DNA of 64,000 bases from Anas platyrhynchos (taxonomy: Eukaryota; Chordata; Aves; Anseriformes; Anatidae). Both the position numbers and the translations under genes were made by a program. The notes beneath the pieces were generated by a model. The model was given only the letters and a program-made list of their open reading frames with translations, was not told where the DNA came from and did not search any database. The DNA is taken from contig NC_092589.1 of NCBI RefSeq assembly GCF_047663525.1, positions 26,719,001-26,783,000 on the forward strand, given 5' to 3'. This document shows positions 62,113 to 64,000 of this stretch, in pieces (within the stretch, counting starts at the first letter, position 1; the number at the start of each line of letters is the position of its first letter).

Positions 62113-63340
62113 GGCATCCCATTCGGGTGGGTTATAAGGAGAAGGGATTGCAAAGAAAGATGCTTTTGTGTGTGTGTTGCTGTTGTTTTGTTTTTTAAGC
62201 CAACTGAGAGCCAGCAGTTCAGCCCCTAAAAGACAACCTTTGCTTTTCACCTGGTGGTTAAAGACACCTTATTTGCCATCCTTAAGCCCACTTTAAAAGG
62301 CAATGAAACCCAAATGACACTACTTCCCACTTATTGCTTACCATATGTCCTGCACACAGCTGGCCAAAACCACTGCTGTGTGGCTCTGTACAATGGCTCC
62401 CAGTAGTTTGGACCCCAACTAATATGGTTGTGGGTAGCATGATAAAACCCAAAGTTTGGTTACTGGGAAGTGATGGGAAGAGGTCCACCTGAAGCAGCAT
62501 GCCCCATGCCATCTGAGCAAGAGGGATTAAATTCAGGCTGCCATCTGTAGTCTGTCTTTGGTGCCAGCTTGGACTTGAGCTCAAAGGAGTGATGAGCAAT
62601 GTAGACCAGCTACCTTCCAGCTCCCACCATCAGCTGGCAGAAGTAGGGCTGGCACCTAGGGTAGCTCTCTTAAGTACAAAGTCCCCATGCAGTCCTTTAT
62701 CTTCTCTTTGAAATCAGGCTTCAGCACACTCCAGCTTGTCCTGGTGCTGCTCACCACTGCTGGAGGACTACATGGAGATATGTAGCCTGTGAGCCACCAG
62801 CTGTCCCCCCTTGGCCATCAGCATCAGGAGATGGGCAGCACCTGATCACTATGGAGATGATCAGGAGGGAGCCCAAATGAACTCTGAGGTCCCTCTAGTG
62901 AGAAGGTTGAAGGTGGCCCAAATCCAACCCTCTAGGGCAGTACCTTCCCCTGTAGGCACCTCTGAAGGTGGTCTCCCAGAGCAAGTGCCTGCAGCACAGC
63001 GATGCTGTGCTCATGTAACAAGGGCTCAGCTCCCCAGGGAGCCCAGAGAGCCTACACAAAGCAGCGCTATTGGTGCTGCTCCAGTGCTTAGCAGACTGTT
63101 ATCCATCAAACCGGCACTAAAATTGGCACTCCTTGTAGGAAAGGAAGGGATCCACCCCAAAACACTAAATGTCAGGAAACTTTACTGACACGGGATGAAG
63201 AAACACATGCTGCCGACATGGCTCAAAATGTCCGTGCCGGGCAGATAACACAGAGGCAGCCTCACGCAGCCGGGCTGCCGGCCTGCACCTTCTCCCTCAC
63301 AAGGACCCCACAACACCAGTGGGGCTGCTGCCCTCCCTGA
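62113..63340. other. Non-coding, nothing recognised
   Basis: Mixed sequence without an identifiable gene or repeat. Confidence 0.5.
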
Positions 63341-63406
63341 GGGGGCAAAACGTATTCAATTTGGGGGTAAAATGTATTCAGTTTGGGGGTAAAACGTATT
63401 CAGTTC
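63341..63406 (+). repeat. 22-base tandem repeat, three copies
   Basis: Units at 63341-63362, 63363-63384 and 63385-63406 share the form GGGGGYAAAAYGTATTCARTTY, differing at only a few positions. It is a young, small minisatellite. Confidence 0.95.
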
Positions 63407-64000
63407 GGTTATGGACACAGGCTCTTTGTCTCAGAGGGCTTCAGAAGGGCTTACAGAGACATAAGGGCTCTCACAATATGAAAGTAATCATCGAAACAGC
63501 CATTTAATGGCACAGCTAAACATCGTTGCTTCATGCTGTTTATCATGGTTTGTTTCCTATGGGAAAGCCAGAAGACGCAGCCTACATGCCTAAGCAGAAA
63601 TTTTGAACAAATTACAGTCCCTGGCACCGCACGTTAAGGCCCCAGCAGGGCCCATTCAGCACTCTTCTTCCGAGGTACGGGGAACCAGAAACCCATCACA
63701 GTTCCTGCATGAAGCGTTTTGTTGTCCGGCGTTAACAAAGACAGCACAGTGCTTTCTGCAAGAAAACACTCCTTCCCTCTGTAATTTCTGAAGGCGGCTT
63801 TGCCCCAACTGTGTTCTCATAGGGAAAATCGCCCGAGCCCCGTCCAAACACCACAACTAAATCACAGGAAAGTCGGTGGGTTTCTTTAATTATTGCAGTC
63901 CAATTAAGTCTTAGAAATGCGATGGAAAAAGGCGTTCTTATAGTGGGTTCACTCCACTGCAAGGCATGAAGTCAGATCTGCAAAGACGTGAGTCAGTGTG
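63407..64000. other. Non-coding to right edge
   Basis: Nothing recognised. IRF2BP2, the expected next gene in this synteny block, does not begin before the edge. Confidence 0.5.

Noticed and set aside
60000-64000. Start of IRF2BP2, the expected neighbouring gene
   Set aside because: No zinc-finger-type N-terminus (CYLCDLPRMPW-like) or other IRF2BP2 sequence was found in any frame.
1-64000. CRISPR arrays, prokaryotic operons, phage or defence systems, rRNA or tRNA genes
   Set aside because: The sequence is clearly vertebrate nuclear DNA and none of these patterns was found on either strand.

Overview
The window is vertebrate nuclear DNA, most likely from a bird. It holds one gene that can be recognised with confidence, the 5' part of TARBP1, read on the minus strand. 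Seven coding exons join in phase from the start codon at 7184 down to 481. The rest of the gene lies off the left edge. A bird is suggested by short introns (seven exons in 6.7 kb), a very GC-rich first exon, a near absence of young transposons in 64 kb, and one degraded CR1-type LINE tail. I cannot name the species; another archosaur is possible but less likely.

Layout. 1-480 is the start of TARBP1 intron 7. 481-7184 holds exons 7 to 1 with their introns. 6090-7400 is a CpG island covering exons 1-2 and the promoter, with YY1-, NRF1- and Sp1-type motifs and a G-quadruplex-like G tract. Immediately upstream of the promoter, 7400-8505 is an LTR-like repeat block with two internal tandem duplications and a CTCF-like motif. 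From about 8.5 kb to 64 kb I see no convincing protein-coding gene. This long desert fits the region between TARBP1 and IRF2BP2 in other tetrapods (synteny recalled, not searched); IRF2BP2 coding sequence is not present.

The desert is not featureless. It contains two old MIR-type CORE-SINE copies in opposite orientation (37250-37445 plus, 41051-41180 minus), an imperfect palindrome with 43-base arms (27380-27490), a CTCF-like motif (23887-23899), a strand-biased polypyrimidine block (39490-39980), CpG clusters away from any gene (42080-42210, 59570-59720), several AT-rich motif-dense islands that could be enhancers, and simple repeats. A very long (TA)n run and a (CA)n run are likely polymorphic.

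No operon, CRISPR array, tRNA, rRNA or prokaryotic-type system is present. The points most worth a second look are the retained MIR copies, the palindrome, and a possible N-terminally extended, presequence-like TARBP1 isoform starting inside the YY1 motif.
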